From Nocardia testacea NBRC 100365 (GTDB lineage: Bacteria > Actinomycetota > Actinomycetes > Mycobacteriales > Mycobacteriaceae), in assembly GCF_000308775.1 (NCBI RefSeq), contig NZ_BAGJ01000181.1:1-51491 (forward strand): a stretch of 51,491 nt of DNA. The letters run 5' to 3'. Under the pieces are notes generated by a model. The model ran no database searches and had not been told where the DNA came from. It saw only the letters and a list, made by a program, of their open reading frames with translations. Each line of letters starts with the position of its first letter. The first letter of the stretch is position 1. This document shows positions 8,287 through 16,437 of the stretch, one piece after another. The translations under genes were made by a program, and so were the position numbers.

Positions 8287-8617
8287 CCCACGTACTCCTC
8301 TCGGTACCGCGCGTCCCACCGGAGTGTCCGGCGCCACACGCAGTGTGAACATGTCGGCAGAATAACAATTCACATCAGCACCGGCAAGGAAATCGGGCCC
8401 GAATAGCGGTTAATCGCGAGGAACCTGACCAGGGAAAGAGTTCGCGCTCGTTGAAGCGCGTATTTGGGGTGATACCCGTTGCCCTGCACGTCACCCAGCT
8501 ACGCGAGATCCCATCACATATGCGAATCACGACTCACTTCCGGGGTTGATCGGGCGCTGACCCGCGTGGCACCATGCAGCAGACGCGGACTATCCGCGAA
8601 AGTAGAGGAGAGCACCG
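8287..8617. other. Divergent intergenic region without a gene
   Basis: These 331 bases separate the acyl-CoA synthetase from the divergent nitronate monooxygenase. I see ribosome binding sites for both genes at the edges (CGAGAGGAGT on the minus strand, AGAGGAGAGC on the plus strand). The middle contains short dyads such as TTGAAGCGCG and a relatively AT-rich ATCACATATGCGAATCACG segment. Nothing here can be assigned to a known operator. Confidence 0.4.
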
Positions 8618-9595
8618 ATGCTGCGGACCAGGTTCACCGAGACCTTCGGTATCGAACATCCGATCGTGCAGGGCGGGATGATGTGGGTCGGCCGGGCCGA
8701 ACTCGTCGCAGCCGTCGCCAACGCCGGTGGGCTCGGCTTCATCACCGCACTGACCCAGCCCACGCCCGACGACCTCCGGCGCGAGATCGAGCGGACGCGC
8801 GAACTCACCGACAAGCCGTTCGGTGTGAACCTGACCATCCTGCCCTCGATCAACCCGCCGCCGTACGAGGAGTACGCGCGGGCGATCGTGGACAGCGGCA
8901 TCAAGATCGTGGAGACGGCCGGCAGCAACCCCGAGCCCTTCCTGCCCACCTACCACGAGGCCGGAATCAAGGTGGTGCACAAGTGCACCAGCGTCCGGCA
9001 CGCCCTCAAGGCCCAGAAGATCGGCGTGGACGCGGTCAGCATCGACGGCTTCGAATGCGCCGGACATCCCGGCGAGGACGACGTACCGGGCCTGGTGCTC
9101 ATTCCCGCCGCGGCCCGCGCCCTGACCATCCCGATCATCGCCTCCGGCGGTATCGCCGATGCTCGCGGCCTGGTCGCGGCGCTGGCGCTGGGCGCCGACG
9201 GCGTGAACATGGGCACCCGGTTCCTGTGCACCGAGGAGTCCTCCATCGACCGGAAGGTCAAGGAGCAGATCGTCGCCAACTCCGAGCGCGATACCAAGCT
9301 GATCTTCCGCACCATGCACAACACCGCCCGGGTCGCCGACAACGAGGTGAGCCGCAAGGTGGTCGAGATCGAGAAGGCCGGCGGGAAGTTCGAGGATGTC
9401 CGCGAACTGGTGTCCGGCGCCCGCGGCCGGCGCGTTTTCGAAGAGGGCGACCTCGACGCCGGTATCTGGTCGGTCGGCCTGTGCCAGGGCCTTATCGAGG
9501 ACATCCCGACCTGCGCCGAACTCATCGGCCGCATGGTCGGCGAGGCCGCGGAACTGATCAGCGCGCGGCTGGCCGGTTTCGTCGCCTCGGCCTGA
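8618..9595 (+). CDS. Nitronate monooxygenase (2-nitropropane dioxygenase family)
   Basis: This 325-residue TIM-barrel flavoprotein belongs to the NMO/2-nitropropane dioxygenase family, which oxidises nitronates using FMN and oxygen. It shows the N-terminal PIVQGGMMWVG, the FMN-phosphate segment IIASGGIADARGL at 173-185, LGADGVNMGTRFL at 191-203, and the FECAGHPGEDD segment whose H150 matches the catalytic histidine of the family. Many actinobacterial paralogues accept unknown substrates, so the exact reaction is uncertain. The ATG at 8618 has AGAGGAGAGC upstream. A strong hairpin follows the gene. Divergence from the FadD5-like gene suggests, but does not prove, a joint role in fatty or nitro-compound metabolism. 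Confidence 0.88.
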   Translation: MLRTRFTETFGIEHPIVQGGMMWVGRAELVAAVANAGGLGFITALTQPTPDDLRREIERTRELTDKPFGVNLTILPSINPPPYEEYARAIVDSGIKIVETAGSNPEPFLPTYHEAGIKVVHKCTSVRHALKAQKIGVDAVSIDGFECAGHPGEDDVPGLVLIPAAARALTIPIIASGGIADARGLVAALALGADGVNMGTRFLCTEESSIDRKVKEQIVANSERDTKLIFRTMHNTARVADNEVSRKVVEIEKAGGKFEDVRELVSGARGRRVFEEGDLDAGIWSVGLCQGLIEDIPTCAELIGRMVGEAAELISARLAGFVASA

Positions 9596-9668
9596 TCGGG
9601 CCGGTTCCACCGCAACGGAACCCCTGCGCCTCGTCGGACCAATGGCGATTCGATCCGACGCAGGAACG

Positions 9669-9700
9669 CGGGAAGCCATCCGGGAAAGGTTGGCTTCCCG
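9669..9700. terminator. Bidirectional stem-loop between convergent genes
   Basis: CGGGAAGCCA (9669-9678) pairs perfectly with TGGCTTCCCG (9691-9700) around a 12-base loop. It lies between the convergent nitronate monooxygenase and MBL-fold genes, where a terminator serving both is expected. No U-tract is present, as is common in GC-rich actinobacteria. Confidence 0.6.
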
Positions 9701-9724
9701 CACTCTCCGGCCGCGCGCCCGGGT

Positions 9725-10678
9725 TCAGCGCGCCGCGAGCGCGGTCACGGCGTTGTAATCGTGTGCGGCGACCACCTCGATACCGTCGGGCAGCGCGTGC
9801 AGCCGATGGATGGTCTCGAAGGCGATATCGCGGTCGGCGTCGAACAATTGCCCGGGCATGGGCGCCTTCTCCCGGATCAGTTCGATCTGCAGCCGGTTCC
9901 ATACCGAATCACCGGCGAGCAGTACCCGGCGCCCGTCACCGGTGGCCAGCAGGACGCCGATACTGCCCGGGGTGTGCCCGGCCAGGTCCACGAGCAGTAC
10001 CGAACCGTCGCCGAACAGATCCAGGCTGCGCGCGAAGGTGAGTACCGGTGGACCGTCGAGTTCCAGCGGCTCCAGCGGCCGGCCCCGCAGCGGCCCCCGC
10101 ACCACCCCGGTCGGCGCGTGGGGACCCTCCAGCGCCCAGCCCAGTTCCGCGGACGGCAGCCGAATCGGCACCGAATCCGGTAGTTCGAGCACCCCGGAAA
10201 TATGGTCCCAGTGCAGGTGGGTGGGCAGTACGAAATCGATGGCGACGGGGTCGAGATCGCGGGCGGCCAGGGCGTCCGCCAATCCGAGCACCGGTTCGTC
10301 CGGCGCCACCAGGGACGGAATCGGGAAGGGCAGGCCGGGCAGCACCCGCCGGTGCACGTGCGCACACAGCGCCGGGTCCACGACGAACCGCGCCGACGGA
10401 TGCTCGACGATATAGGCACCCATCGCCATGGGCAGATGACCGAGACTGCGCACCCCCTCCGCGACGATGGTCGTCGGCGCCGACATCCGCCCCTGTACGA
10501 GCACGGTCAGATCCACACTCGCCCGGGCCGCCGGCAACGGCGCGGTGTCCAACGTCGCCAGGAAATCGGTATCGGCACGCCGCGGACGCAGTAGCCGCGC
10601 CGGCGTGGCCGCCAGTGCGGCACAGCAGCGCAGGAGTGTCGGGAGAGTGGGGGTACGTCCGTCCACGGAATCGGCCAC
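9725..10678 (-). CDS. Metallo-beta-lactamase-fold hydrolase
   Basis: This protein of about 317 residues has the zinc-binding motif THLHWDH (H154, H156, D158, H159 counted from the chosen start), then DLAGHTPGSIG, LLAGDSVW and a late AAHDYN histidine, so the binuclear metal site looks complete. The family covers lactonases, thioesterases and other hydrolases; the substrate is not evident. The start is uncertain. The frame stays open to 10903, but the upstream part is arginine-rich and unlike protein, so I chose the GTG at 10678, where a hydrophobic PTLPTLLRCCAALAATPARLL segment begins. No clear ribosome binding site precedes it. It is divergent from the polyketide-synthase-like gene. Confidence 0.78.
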   Translation of the reverse strand: MADSVDGRTPTLPTLLRCCAALAATPARLLRPRRADTDFLATLDTAPLPAARASVDLTVLVQGRMSAPTTIVAEGVRSLGHLPMAMGAYIVEHPSARFVVDPALCAHVHRRVLPGLPFPIPSLVAPDEPVLGLADALAARDLDPVAIDFVLPTHLHWDHISGVLELPDSVPIRLPSAELGWALEGPHAPTGVVRGPLRGRPLEPLELDGPPVLTFARSLDLFGDGSVLLVDLAGHTPGSIGVLLATGDGRRVLLAGDSVWNRLQIELIREKAPMPGQLFDADRDIAFETIHRLHALPDGIEVVAAHDYNAVTALAAR

Positions 10679-10797
10679 ACGGCAACGGTACCGGCCCGGC
10701 CCGGGAAGCAGTGGGAGACCGGAAGCGGGTCGCCGAGGTCTGCCGGCGCCCGGATGGTTCGCTGCCGCCCACCGTGCCGGTACCCTCATCGATCGAT

Positions 10798-10809
10798 CGG
10801 TCCGGACCG
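10798..10809. promoter_or_regulatory. 12-bp palindrome in the divergent MBL / PKS-like intergenic region
   Basis: CGGTCCGGACCG is a perfect 12-base palindrome, immediately preceded by a TCGATCGATCG run. It lies within the roughly 260 bases between the MBL-fold hydrolase and the PKS-like gene. In a GC-rich genome such palindromes arise by chance, so an operator role is only a suggestion. The rest of this gap shows no gene. Confidence 0.25.
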
Positions 10810-10941
10810 TTGCCGGCGGAAGCCGCACGGCGCCAACGGTTTCGAAATCCGGATCGCCGAATCTCTCCGGCATAATCGAGTCGTGAGGCCATCCGCTCGC
10901 CACGGCCGCCGGGCAATCCGGCTTTCCGCAGTGTCACTACG

Positions 10942-12930
10942 ATGATCGGTTCTCCCCAGGGAGTGCTCTTCCTGTTCCCGGGCGACGGCGGAGAACACGA
11001 GCGAATGGGCCGGATGCTGGCCGGCCGTTATCCGGCCTTCGCCGACGCGGTCACCGCGGCCGGGGACGCGGTCGCCGCCGCCGGCGGCCCCCGGGTCTGG
11101 ACTCCGCGATACGGCTTTCGCCGGCCCGGTGCTCCGGTGCCGGGCGCGGATACGGCCCGGCCGCCGGCACATCCGGAATTCGTCCAACCCGCCCTGTTCG
11201 TCTACCAGATGGCCCTCGCCGAACTGCTGATCGCGTGGGGTGTCCGGCCGGATGCCGCCGTCGGCCACGGTCCCGGCGAAATCGCCGCGGCGGTGACCGC
11301 CGGTGTGCTCACGCTCGCAGAAGCCGCGAAAGTGGTGGTGGCGCGTGGCCGCGCGGTGGGCCGGGCGGCGGGTTCGAGCACGACAGCCGAACTGCTGACC
11401 TCGGAGTCCGAGGTGATCCGCCTGGTGCAACCCTTGGCAGGGAAGGTCACCGTAGCCGCGGTCAACGGGCCGCGTTCGGTGCTGGTCACCGGAACTTCGC
11501 GCTATGTGGACGTGGTGATCCGCCGCGCCGAACGGCGCGGTATCGCCACCGCCCGCACCCCGCGCGACCATCCCGCGCACAGCCCGGACATGACCGAGGC
11601 GATACCGCGGTTCCTCGACGATCTCGGCCCGGTCCGGTCCGCGGCCCCCCGGCTACCGCTCTACTCCAGCACGTATCCGGGCACAGTCGTCGGCGCGGAC
11701 GATATGTCCGCCCGGTACTGGGCCGAAAATCTCACCGGCCGCGTAGAACTCGACGCGGCACTGCGGCGGGCAGCCGACGACGGGATGGCGATGGTTCTCG
11801 AGGTCGGACCCGAGCCCTTGCTCGCGCCGGCCGTCCGGTCGATACCGCGCTTCGCGCACACCACCTACGGTGCCGCGGACAGCGCGGACGAGGGCACCGC
11901 CTTCCTCACCTGCCTCGCCCAGTTCCACGCGGCACGAGCGCTGGGCACGGCAACGAAGGGTGGGAATTCGAACGGCCGCAACGGTATCGAGGAACGATCG
12001 GCCCCGGGAGCCCGGGCGATCACTCCGGCCGGGCGGCGGCCGGAGCAACTCGGGAGCGGAAGACACTTCCCGGCAGCGTCTTTCGATGATTGCGATCCGA
12101 CTGCTCCGGCGAACCCGGCCATGGCCGGGCCCGGCCGGCTGTCCGGTGGGGAGGATTTGCGGGCGGAGGTCACGGGTGCCGGAACGCTGGCATCGATACG
12201 GCTCGCCGATGACCCCCCACCCACAGATATCATCGCATGGACCCGGGTGGTCGATGCCAATAGGGCTATCCGCTTCATGGCCGGGCGCGTCGCCCTCGAT
12301 CCGCCGATGATGATCGATCGAGCCGGAACCTATGTCGTCAGCGGTGGTCTGGGCGCCCTGGGCTCGGTGATGGTTCGCCGTCTGCTCGCCGCGGGAGCCC
12401 GGGACGTGGTGGTGCCGACGCGTTCGCCGCGCCCGGTACCACCGCTGCTGGAGGGGTTCGAAGAGCGAATCGTGGTGGTGCGCTGCGATACCGCCGACCG
12501 CCACGACCTCGACAACGCGCTGCGGGATATCCGGGAGACCGGATGCACCATTCGCGGAGTGATCCATGCCGCGCAGGTTTTCGAGGACACGGTGGTCGAT
12601 GCCGCTGTATCCGGCGATATCGCAACCGGTTCGGCGATCATCGCACCGGAATCATCGGTCGGACATCGGGATTCGGCGCTCGACGCGGGACGGTTGGCGC
12701 GGCGATTCGCCCGAATCTCGGCATCGGCGGCCCATCTCATCGAACTCACCGCAGCCGATCCGGTGGCTTTCATCGCCGTCTTCGCCACCCCGGTCATGGG
12801 GACGCCCCGCTCGACCGACAGCCCCTGGGCATATACGGGTACCACCGACTCCCCGGACCCGCCGCCGGTACCCGCGAACACTGAACCTCCGACGTGGCCC
12901 GAGCACCTGGACCACGCGCCGGAGCGGTAG
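10942..12930 (+). CDS. Free-standing polyketide-synthase-like protein: catalytically dead AT domain plus degenerate KR domain
   Basis: Residues 7-335 align in order with a PKS acyltransferase domain: LFLFPGDG at the start, VQPALFVYQMAL, AVGHGPGEIAAA, VTVAAVNGPRSVLVTG, HPAHSPDM, YW.ENL and LEVGPEPLL. The nucleophile motif GHSxG reads GHGPG, so the serine is Gly110, and the usual FPGQG glutamine is Asp15; the family histidine remains at H213. Residues 340-450 are a low-complexity linker. Residues 460-635 resemble a ketoreductase, with the NADP loop YVVSGGLGALG and IRGVIHAAQ, but the FSS serine is replaced (FATP) and the NYAAANA tyrosine block is missing. There is no KS, DH, ACP or thioesterase. 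The long intact frame argues for a retained non-catalytic function, or for recent inactivation. The start ATG lacks a clear ribosome binding site. Confidence 0.75.
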   Translation: MIGSPQGVLFLFPGDGGEHERMGRMLAGRYPAFADAVTAAGDAVAAAGGPRVWTPRYGFRRPGAPVPGADTARPPAHPEFVQPALFVYQMALAELLIAWGVRPDAAVGHGPGEIAAAVTAGVLTLAEAAKVVVARGRAVGRAAGSSTTAELLTSESEVIRLVQPLAGKVTVAAVNGPRSVLVTGTSRYVDVVIRRAERRGIATARTPRDHPAHSPDMTEAIPRFLDDLGPVRSAAPRLPLYSSTYPGTVVGADDMSARYWAENLTGRVELDAALRRAADDGMAMVLEVGPEPLLAPAVRSIPRFAHTTYGAADSADEGTAFLTCLAQFHAARALGTATKGGNSNGRNGIEERSAPGARAITPAGRRPEQLGSGRHFPAASFDDCDPTAPANPAMAGPGRLSGGEDLRAEVTGAGTLASIRLADDPPPTDIIAWTRVVDANRAIRFMAGRVALDPPMMIDRAGTYVVSGGLGALGSVMVRRLLAAGARDVVVPTRSPRPVPPLLEGFEERIVVVRCDTADRHDLDNALRDIRETGCTIRGVIHAAQVFEDTVVDAAVSGDIATGSAIIAPESSVGHRDSALDAGRLARRFARISASAAHLIELTAADPVAFIAVFATPVMGTPRSTDSPWAYTGTTDSPDPPPVPANTEPPTWPEHLDHAPER

Positions 12931-12982
12931 AGATCGGATCTACCGTTGAGCGAGCAGATGGACGACGGCCCCGGGAAGTGGG

Positions 12983-13387
12983 TCAGTGATCGGTCCGGCC
13001 GAGCAGCCGGTCGGTTTCGCGGCGTTCCCGCTTCGTCGGGCGTCCGGAGCCGCGGTCTCGTTGCGGTAGGGCAGCGAGAACTTCTCTGGGCGGCGGCGGT
13101 GGACTGCGGTCGATCAGGCATTGGGCGGCGATCGGAGCACCTACCCGTTTCGTGATCACCCGCTCCACGATGACGATCCGCTCGACACCGTTGTTCCGGA
13201 TGCGGATCTCGTCGCCCGGATGTACCGGCTGCGCGGGTTTGGCCGTCGCACCGTTCACCCGCACATGGCCACCTCGACAGGCAGCCGCGGCAGCCGACCG
13301 AGTTTTGAACAGACGGACAGCCCAGACCCAGGAGTCGACCCGGGCGTGGGTATTGCCGTCGTTCGGCTCGGTAGCGCCTCGGCTCAC
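12983..13387 (-). CDS. S4-domain RNA-binding protein (Hsp15-like)
   Basis: This 134-residue protein has an S4 RNA-binding domain at about residues 16-80: RVDSWVWAVRLFKTRSAAAAACRGG, then HVRVNGATAKP and HPGDEIRI. The size and the basic C-terminal tail fit the Hsp15 (YrfH/HslR) family, which in E. coli binds stalled 50S subunits. The GTG at 13387 lies only three bases after the TAG of the upstream NlpC/P60 gene, so the two genes are probably co-transcribed and translationally coupled. A shorter start near the valine of RVDSWVW is possible. The C-terminal RPTKRERRETDRLLGR stretch is typical of actinobacterial members. Confidence 0.85.
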   Translation of the reverse strand: MSRGATEPNDGNTHARVDSWVWAVRLFKTRSAAAAACRGGHVRVNGATAKPAQPVHPGDEIRIRNNGVERIVIVERVITKRVGAPIAAQCLIDRSPPPPPREVLAALPQRDRGSGRPTKRERRETDRLLGRTDH

Positions 13388-13390
13388 CTG

Positions 13391-14032
13391 CTATACGATA
13401 CGACGCGCGGTAACCACATCGTCGGGGGAGAGGTGGGTGTAGGAGACCGGCTCGCCGGACTGCACCGCGTTCAACAGCAGGCCGTCACCGGCGTACATAC
13501 CGACGTGACCACCACCGTTGGTGATGACGATATCGCCGGGCTTGAGGTTGGAGAAGGCCACCGGCGCGCCCACATGGGACTGTTCGAAGCTGGTACGCGG
13601 CAGTTTGATGCCCGCCTGCTTGTAGGCCCACTGAACCAGGCCGGAGCAGTCGAAGTTGGCCGGGCCGGCCGCACCCCAGGAGTACATGGCGCCGACCTTG
13701 GTCTTGGCGGCGTCGAGCGCGATATCGCCGAGGGTCTGCTGCTGGACCGGGGCGGGCGGCGCGAAGTTGGGCAGCGCCGGAGCGGCGGGCATGGCGTGCG
13801 GGGCCTGCTCGAGGGCCTGGTTCAGCTGCTGGTTGAGCTGATCCGCCTGCGCGGCGAACTGATCCGGTACCTCGACGTCGAATTTGCCGATACCGGGAAC
13901 GTCGATCGTGGTCGTCGCGGCCGAGGCGATCGCGGGCATGGTGCCCGTAGTCGCGGCCAGCGTGCCCATGACCAGTGCGCCCTTGACAGAATTAGGCAGC
14001 TTGGATTCTCGCTGCAAGCTGTGCTTACCCAC
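13391..14032 (-). CDS. Secreted NlpC/P60-family peptidoglycan endopeptidase
   Basis: From the GTG at 14032 the protein has 213 residues. A signal peptide covers roughly residues 1-38 (basic start, hydrophobic VKGALVMGTLAATTG, cleavage after AIASA). A Gln/Pro-rich linker follows (65-100), then a C40 peptidase domain with catalytic Cys129 in NFDCSGLVQWAYKQAG and His176 in GGGHVGMYAG. Such enzymes cut D-gamma-glutamyl-diaminopimelate bonds in the cell wall, as RipA/RipB relatives do in mycobacteria. The upstream ATG at 14134 would add an arginine-rich stretch that spoils the signal peptide; GGAG precedes the GTG instead. The S4 gene follows in the same operon. A 24-base palindrome lies about 210 bases upstream. 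Confidence 0.88.
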   Translation of the reverse strand: MGKHSLQRESKLPNSVKGALVMGTLAATTGTMPAIASAATTTIDVPGIGKFDVEVPDQFAAQADQLNQQLNQALEQAPHAMPAAPALPNFAPPAPVQQQTLGDIALDAAKTKVGAMYSWGAAGPANFDCSGLVQWAYKQAGIKLPRTSFEQSHVGAPVAFSNLKPGDIVITNGGGHVGMYAGDGLLLNAVQSGEPVSYTHLSPDDVVTARRIV

Positions 14033-14240
14033 CGAGCTACGTCTCCGATCTTCGTGCTCTCCCGCTGCCCCGGTCGCGCGTCCTACTCGATTCGCGGCGG
14101 CCGACTGCGGCGGTGACCAATGGCGCCGCCTCACTTACGAAACGACTCGACTCCACTAAGTCACAAGAAGGTTACGATGCCACCCGGGTGTTGTCCAGCC
14201 GAACGGGTGTCCTTTTCGCGCCAACAGGGAGTACATGTGT

Positions 14241-14264
14241 AAAGCGCTGGCGCGCCAGCGCTTT
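14241..14264. promoter_or_regulatory. Perfect 24-base palindrome between the NlpC/P60 and ATPase genes
   Basis: Bases 14241-14264 are fully self-complementary, starting AAAGCGCTGG and ending CCAGCGCTTT, followed by TT. The site lies in a roughly 390-base divergent gap between the endopeptidase (start 14032) and the ATPase (start 14420). It could be an operator for a dimeric regulator, or form a cruciform or hairpin in a long 5' leader of either gene. Apart from this, the gap 14033-14419 shows no gene, and I could not match it to the c-di-AMP (ydaO) riboswitch that sometimes precedes cell-wall hydrolase genes in Actinobacteria. Confidence 0.5.
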
Positions 14265-14419
14265 TCGGGCCTGCGACAGGTCACGCGAAGGTCTCGGCCG
14301 GGCGTGTCCGCCCGGTGCCGCGGCACCCTACCGGGATGCGCCGGATGGCCGCTGGACCTCTCTAGAATCCGGCGTAGATAGGGCCAGATTTTCCGATCGT
14401 TTCGCTACGGTGTGAGGGT

Positions 14420-15607
14420 ATGGACCCCGTGCGGAACCCCTATGCGCCCGGCGCTGGTCAGCGTCCACCGGAACTGGCCGGGCGCGGCAAACAGCTCGAC
14501 GCGTTCGATATCGTCCTCGAGCGGGTCGCGCGGGGTCGCCCGGAGCGCAGCGTGATGCTCACCGGGTTGCGCGGCGTGGGGAAGACGGTTCTGCTCAACC
14601 AGTTGCGCTCGGCGGCGGTATCCCGGGGTTGGGGCACCGGCAAGATAGAGGCCCGCCCGGACCAGGAACTGCGCCGCCCGCTGTCCTCGGCGCTGCACAT
14701 GGCCGCGCGGGCCATTGCCAAGAACCATCACAACCAGGAACGCATCGACGACTTCCTGGGCATCCTCAAAGCGTTCGCGTTGCGCGCCACCGCGGACAAG
14801 GGCATGCGGGAGCGCTGGCAACCGGGTATCGACGTACCGGCCGTGACCGGACGCGCCGACTCCGGCGATATCGAGATCGATCTGGTGGAACTGCTGATGG
14901 AGGCCGCCGCACTGGCCCAGGACGTGGGCGCGGGTATCGCCGTCTTCATCGACGAGATGCAGGATCTGGGTCCGGCCGATATCTCGGCCATCTGCGGCGC
15001 CTGCCACGAACTCGGCCAGGACACCGCGCCGTTGATCGTGGTGGGGGCGGGTCTGCCACATCTGCCGGCGGTCCTGTCGGCGTCCAAGAGCTACTCCGAA
15101 CGGCTCTTCGGCTATCACCGCATCGATCGGCTGGACCGGGAGGCGGCCGACCGCGCCCTGATCGCGCCGGCCGAGCGTGAGGACGTGAAGTTCTCCGACG
15201 AAGCGCTCACCGCGCTCTACCGCAAAGCCGACGGTTATCCGTATTTCGTCCAGGCCTACGGCAAGGCGACCTGGGACCAGGCGCCGGGCAGCCCGATCAC
15301 CGCCGAGGACGTCGAGGTGGCGGCGCCGGCCGCCGAGGAGGAGCTCGCGGTCGGGTTCTTCGGCTCACGGTACGAACGGGCGACCCCGGCCGAACGCGAG
15401 TACATGCGTGCGATGGCGGACCTCTCCGGGGACGACGGTCCGGTCGCCACCTCGGCGGTGGCCGCCGAGCTGGGTCGCAAACCCGCATCGCTGTCGCCCG
15501 CCCGCGACGGGCTGATCAAGAAGGGTCTCATCTACTCCGCGGAGCGCGGCACCATCGGGTTCACGGTCCCGCATTTCGGGCGCTACCTGCGAAGTGTCAC
15601 CACCTGA
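14420..15607 (+). CDS. ORC1/STAND-like AAA ATP-binding protein
   Basis: This 395-residue protein has a Walker A motif GLRGVGKT at 49-56 and a Walker B motif GIAVFIDEMQDL with D178 and E179, followed by a sensor-like VGAGLPHLP segment. The helical lid and a C-terminal winged-helix-like region (about 320-390, ending RDGLIKKGLIYSAERGTIGFTVPHFGRYL) give it the architecture of archaeal-type ORC1/Cdc6-like and related STAND ATPases. The biological role is unknown. It is monocistronic, divergent from the endopeptidase, and followed by a long stem-loop. The start lacks a strong Shine-Dalgarno sequence (GTGAGGGT lies seven bases upstream). Confidence 0.8.
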   Translation: MDPVRNPYAPGAGQRPPELAGRGKQLDAFDIVLERVARGRPERSVMLTGLRGVGKTVLLNQLRSAAVSRGWGTGKIEARPDQELRRPLSSALHMAARAIAKNHHNQERIDDFLGILKAFALRATADKGMRERWQPGIDVPAVTGRADSGDIEIDLVELLMEAAALAQDVGAGIAVFIDEMQDLGPADISAICGACHELGQDTAPLIVVGAGLPHLPAVLSASKSYSERLFGYHRIDRLDREAADRALIAPAEREDVKFSDEALTALYRKADGYPYFVQAYGKATWDQAPGSPITAEDVEVAAPAAEEELAVGFFGSRYERATPAEREYMRAMADLSGDDGPVATSAVAAELGRKPASLSPARDGLIKKGLIYSAERGTIGFTVPHFGRYLRSVTT

Positions 15608-15625
15608 CCGGCCGACTCCGGCAAT

Positions 15626-15675
15626 CTATCGGGCTCACTACAAGATTTCGTAGAAAGCCGCAGAGAGCCCGATAG
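15626..15675 (+). terminator. Long stem-loop after the ATPase gene
   Basis: CTATCGGGCTC (15626-15636) pairs perfectly with GAGCCCGATAG (15665-15675). The 28-base loop contains a second small stem, CTAC/GTAG. It starts 19 bases after the ATPase stop. The following 330 bases are unusually AT-rich for this genome and contain no convincing gene up to 15918; they probably hold the promoter for the downstream gene at 16009. Confidence 0.6.
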
Positions 15676-15918
15676 CGCACGATCTTATATCTTTATTCCA
15701 GTTTCTATGCTTTTCAGTAGAGATGCTTATAAACCGGTCGGCTCCCTCTTCGAGCGGTGTATACGTATTTCTCGCCTCAGAGTTAGACAGGCATATACGA
15801 CGCCATACCGCCGCGACGACTCCCGTCGGAGTTGTACACATCGGCCCCCAACCGAGATCCGATCTTGATCGTGGGACGAGCCGGAATCGGGATTTTGCCG
15901 TACTGTGTTGTAGATCAC

Positions 15919-15938
15919 CTTGTGTGGTCGGTCACAAG
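15919..15938. promoter_or_regulatory. CRP-like operator upstream of the sdh locus
   Basis: CTTGTGTGGTCGGTCACAAG is a symmetric site with arms CTTGTG and CACAAG separated by eight bases, matching the GTG-N8-CAC core of mycobacterial and corynebacterial CRP/Cmr-type binding sites. It ends 70 bases before the ATG of the small gene at 16009. Control of succinate dehydrogenase genes by CRP-family regulators is established in several actinobacteria; binding at this site is inferred. Confidence 0.6.
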
Positions 15939-16008
15939 CGCGCCGGGCGGCCGGGGTAGTCCGGGCGGCGTTCGCCACCGCGACCGGTCAGCAACTCAGG
16001 AGGTACCC

Positions 16009-16299
16009 ATGACACGTAGCGACATCGCGGAGCTCCGATACGCCGTAAACCAGCTTCGCCACTCCATCGGGGTGCTGCGCACCCACTACGGAGACGCCGG
16101 CTCCGTGCGCCGGCTGGAGAACGATCTGGAACGGCTGTGCATCGATGCCGACGAACTGGAGAAGAGTCCGCCACCACAGGTGACGGCACGCCGCGGCCAG
16201 GAACCCATCTACGTCCCGGACAGCAAATCCGACGAATCGGCGTGGATGGGCGCCCAGGACGAGGGACTCGGCTTCCACTCCCGGCCGCGCACCCAGTAA
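16009..16299 (+). CDS. Conserved small protein, Rv0250c-like, next to the sdh operon
   Basis: This 96-residue protein starts MTRSDIAELRYAVNQLRHSI, and the first 55 residues are likely a coiled coil. It matches in size and position the conserved hypothetical that precedes the succinate dehydrogenase genes in mycobacteria (Rv0250c). The function is not known; the location suggests a role linked to the complex or its regulation. An excellent Shine-Dalgarno sequence (AGGAGGTACCC) precedes the ATG at 16009. The same AGGTACCCATGAC start context recurs at the leader ORF at 16549. A strong terminator hairpin lies between this gene and the sdh genes, so it is probably a separate transcript or subject to partial read-through. 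Confidence 0.8.
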   Translation: MTRSDIAELRYAVNQLRHSIGVLRTHYGDAGSVRRLENDLERLCIDADELEKSPPPQVTARRGQEPIYVPDSKSDESAWMGAQDEGLGFHSRPRTQ

Positions 16300-16363
16300 C
16301 CACACGGAGTTCACCGCCGGATAACTGGACACCGGACATCGGGTCGCAACCCGATGATCTTCG

Positions 16364-16396
16364 GACGGCCGGTCGCCGCACAGGCGACCGGCCGTC
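16364..16396 (+). terminator. Strong intrinsic-type hairpin before the sdh operon
   Basis: GACGGCCGGTCGCC (16364-16377) pairs perfectly with GGCGACCGGCCGTC (16383-16396) around a five-base loop, followed by CTCGTTT. It ends the transcript of the Rv0250c-like gene. Confidence 0.75.
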
Positions 16397-16437
16397 CTCG
16401 TTTGCGACGTGTTCACCGGAGCAAGATCGTCAGTAAA

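Noticed and set aside
11235..12089. Arginine-rich alternative frame inside the PKS-like gene
   Set aside because: It is a frame shadow; the domain order of the AT-like frame is unmistakable.
14033..14419. Possible c-di-AMP (ydaO) riboswitch upstream of the NlpC/P60 gene
   Set aside because: Such riboswitches precede wall-hydrolase genes in some actinobacteria, but I could not find the conserved GGGGTGAAT or CTAACCTCGTAGGC words in this leader.
15638..15841. Open frame of 67 codons on the minus strand in the low-GC region
   Set aside because: The frame overlaps the terminator stem-loop, has no ribosome binding site and no recognisable domain. The lower GC content makes it slightly less trivial, but not convincing.
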